This document shows positions 4,116 through 5,198 of a stretch of DNA of 5,198 bases, one piece after another (within the stretch, counting starts at the first letter, position 1; every line of letters starts with the position of its first letter). Made by a program: the position numbers and the translations under genes. This DNA comes from Oscillospiraceae bacterium. GTDB taxonomy: Bacteria; Bacillota_A; Clostridia; Oscillospirales; Oscillospiraceae. The stretch spans positions 1 to 5,198 of the forward strand of contig CADAPN010000250.1 of NCBI GenBank assembly GCA_902789835.1, written 5' to 3'. The notes beneath the pieces were generated by a model. It had not been told where the DNA came from, made no database searches, and saw nothing but the letters and a program-made list of their open reading frames with translations.

Positions 4116-4301
4116 ATGGAAAAAACCACACTTAACGTTCAGGAACTGGCGTCTGCGCTGGGCATCAGCCGCCCGAAAGCCTATGAACTGGTCAGGCAGC
4201 CGGGCTTCCCGGTGATCCACGTCGGCACCAGAATCCTGATCCCCAAAGACAGCCTGATGAACTGGCTGCACGCGCAGACAAAAGGAGGTACCAACACTTG
4301 A
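4116..4301 (+). CDS. Excisionase-like small HTH DNA-binding protein
   Basis: The 61-residue protein has AAAGGAGAG (about 4098-4107) upstream of ATG 4116. Residues 6-28 form a MerR-like/HTH_17 helix-turn-helix (LNVQELASALGISRPKAYEL), followed by a wing, GFPVIHVGTRILIPKDSL, and the closing helix MNWLHAQ. This fold and length are typical of Xis-type recombination directionality factors and of small activator proteins in conjugative elements and phages. No integrase is present in the window, so excisionase activity is inferred from the family. The gene is first in an operon under a repressor-controlled promoter, and its stop codon overlaps the TTG start of the primase gene, so the two are probably translationally coupled. 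Confidence 0.85.
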   Translation: MEKTTLNVQELASALGISRPKAYELVRQPGFPVIHVGTRILIPKDSLMNWLHAQTKGGTNT

Positions 4302-5198
4302 CCGAAAAGAAAAATGCCGCCCCGGTGTACCAGACCGGGAACGGCACGGAAAGCAATGCAGGTCTTTCCTCGACTGCTATCATACCACAGAATCCGACAG
4401 ATGGCAAGCAGGATCCCGGCTCTCAAACCGGCAAAGACTATTCGATCCACCAGCTGAAAGAACAGTCGATCTGGCTCTGCTGGCGAAAGAAAAGGACCCA
4501 GGACGGCCGCGTCACCAAGGTTCCCGTCTCACCCTACGGCGGCGCAACCGGTACAGACGAAGCCCACCGCAGCACCTGGGCCGACTACGAGACCGCCCGG
4601 GCTGCCGCCAGGAAGAACGACTGGGACGGCGTCGGCTTCGTGATCCCGGAGGGCTACGCCTTCCTCGATCTGGACGGCATGCCCCCGGAGCATCCGACAA
4701 CCCAGACCCTCATGGCTCTGCTGCCCAGCTATGCCGAGCGCTCCGTCAGCGGCGGCGGAATCCACATCTACGGCAAGTGCGACACTTCGCAGATCCCGAC
4801 CTATGTGGATGCCGAAGGCAAGACCAAACTGGAAAAAGCCTACTATATGAAGAACCCCCATAACAAGGTGGAGCTTTATTACGGCGGCATCACCAACCGT
4901 TTTGCGGTCTATACCGGAAATGTCATATGGGAAAAGCCTCTGCAGGAATGCACGGAAGCGCTCCTGGAAACCCTGAAGGTTGATATGCTGCGTCCGGTAA
5001 AAAAGAAGTTAAGCGGTAAAAGCGTTACTGTTCATGATGAGAGCCGAAACATAGTAGCCGGCCTGCTGAGGCAGCAAAACGCGGCAAAATTCCGAAAACT
5101 CTACTGCGAAGGAGATATCTCAGATTATGGCTCCGCCTCGGAAGCAGACTGTGCTCTCTGTGCCCTGATCGCGTTCCGCGCCGGTCCCGATCCGGAAG
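4298..5198 (+). CDS. Phage/plasmid primase-polymerase (NrS-1/P4-like), N-terminal part
   Basis: The frame starts at TTG 4298, overlapping the upstream stop as TTGA, with AAAGGAGG (4281-4288) 9 nt before it. No in-frame ATG occurs before the catalytic region, so TTG is the best start. About 300 residues are visible and the gene runs off the window. Residues 1-47 are a polar, poorly ordered leader. A conserved opening follows (W59-L-C-W, K74-V-P). Next come GVGFVIPEGYAFLDLDG (D124 and D126, the metal-binding acids of archaeo-eukaryotic primases) and SVSGGGIHIYGK (149-160, the S-G-x-G-x-H motif). Residues from about 260 (LLRQQNAAKFRKLY, then GDISDYGSASEADCALC) match the domain after the prim-pol core in NrS-1-type proteins. 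A helicase or VapE-like ATPase domain may follow beyond 5198. The likely role is replication of the excised element. Confidence 0.88.
   Translation, partial: MTEKKNAAPVYQTGNGTESNAGLSSTAIIPQNPTDGKQDPGSQTGKDYSIHQLKEQSIWLCWRKKRTQDGRVTKVPVSPYGGATGTDEAHRSTWADYETARAAARKNDWDGVGFVIPEGYAFLDLDGMPPEHPTTQTLMALLPSYAERSVSGGGIHIYGKCDTSQIPTYVDAEGKTKLEKAYYMKNPHNKVELYYGGITNRFAVYTGNVIWEKPLQECTEALLETLKVDMLRPVKKKLSGKSVTVHDESRNIVAGLLRQQNAAKFRKLYCEGDISDYGSASEADCALCALIAFRAGPDPE

Noticed and set aside
4181..4861. Minus-strand open frames opposite the excisionase and primase genes
   Set aside because: They are antisense shadows of two well-supported plus-strand genes with clear motifs and ribosome sites.

Overview
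The window looks like an accessory, mobile-element region of a Clostridia-type Firmicute, probably a gut Lachnospiraceae or Oscillospiraceae relative. This is inferred from the strong AAGGAGG-type ribosome sites, two XRE regulators, the C-terminal scrap of a clostridial-style serine recombinase, and an excisionase-like HTH gene overlapping an NrS-1/P4-like phage-plasmid primase. No rRNA, tRNA, CRISPR array or intact transposase is visible.

Left third (1-1500): this part holds almost no protein-coding sequence. Positions 1-780 are GC-rich and pyrimidine-skewed and carry four large hairpins. Two of these are 80-nt paralogues (13-92 and 424-503) with matching flanks and stems that changed in a compensatory way. 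At 797-1067 there is a compact locus resembling a type I toxin-antitoxin module. It has a 27-codon hydrophobic ORF (893-976), its ribosome site in a GAGA-loop hairpin, and a strong convergent promoter (TTGACA-16-TATAAT) driving a roughly 90-nt antisense RNA that ends at a hairpin overlapping the end of the ORF. Positions 1068-1457 hold hairpins and a nested inverted repeat only.

Middle (1500-3440): an AT-richer minus-strand gene (1568-2497) encodes a membrane-anchored XRE regulator. Its C-terminus seems frameshifted at a four-T tract, because the next frame immediately encodes a second transmembrane helix and a charged tail. A 13-nt-arm dyad lies between this gene's start and its upstream region. 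Next is the C-terminal remnant of a large serine recombinase (2683-2859, minus strand) with its own terminator. Two ~95-nt elements follow (2889-2981 and 3100-3195). They share an AT-rich core but have different, self-complementary arms.

Right third (3440-5198): this is a classic divergent control region. A soluble XRE repressor (3497-3931, minus) faces a small excisionase-like HTH protein (4116-4301, plus), which overlaps by 4 nt a TTG-started primase-polymerase gene (4298 to the window end). Both promoters are near-consensus, and a TCACG-CAA-CGTGA palindrome sits inside the rightward one. The likely logic is that the repressor keeps the excision/replication operon of an integrated element silent until it is induced.

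The strongest candidates for something undescribed are the two hairpin families with constant parts and covarying stems, and the toxin-antitoxin-like locus.
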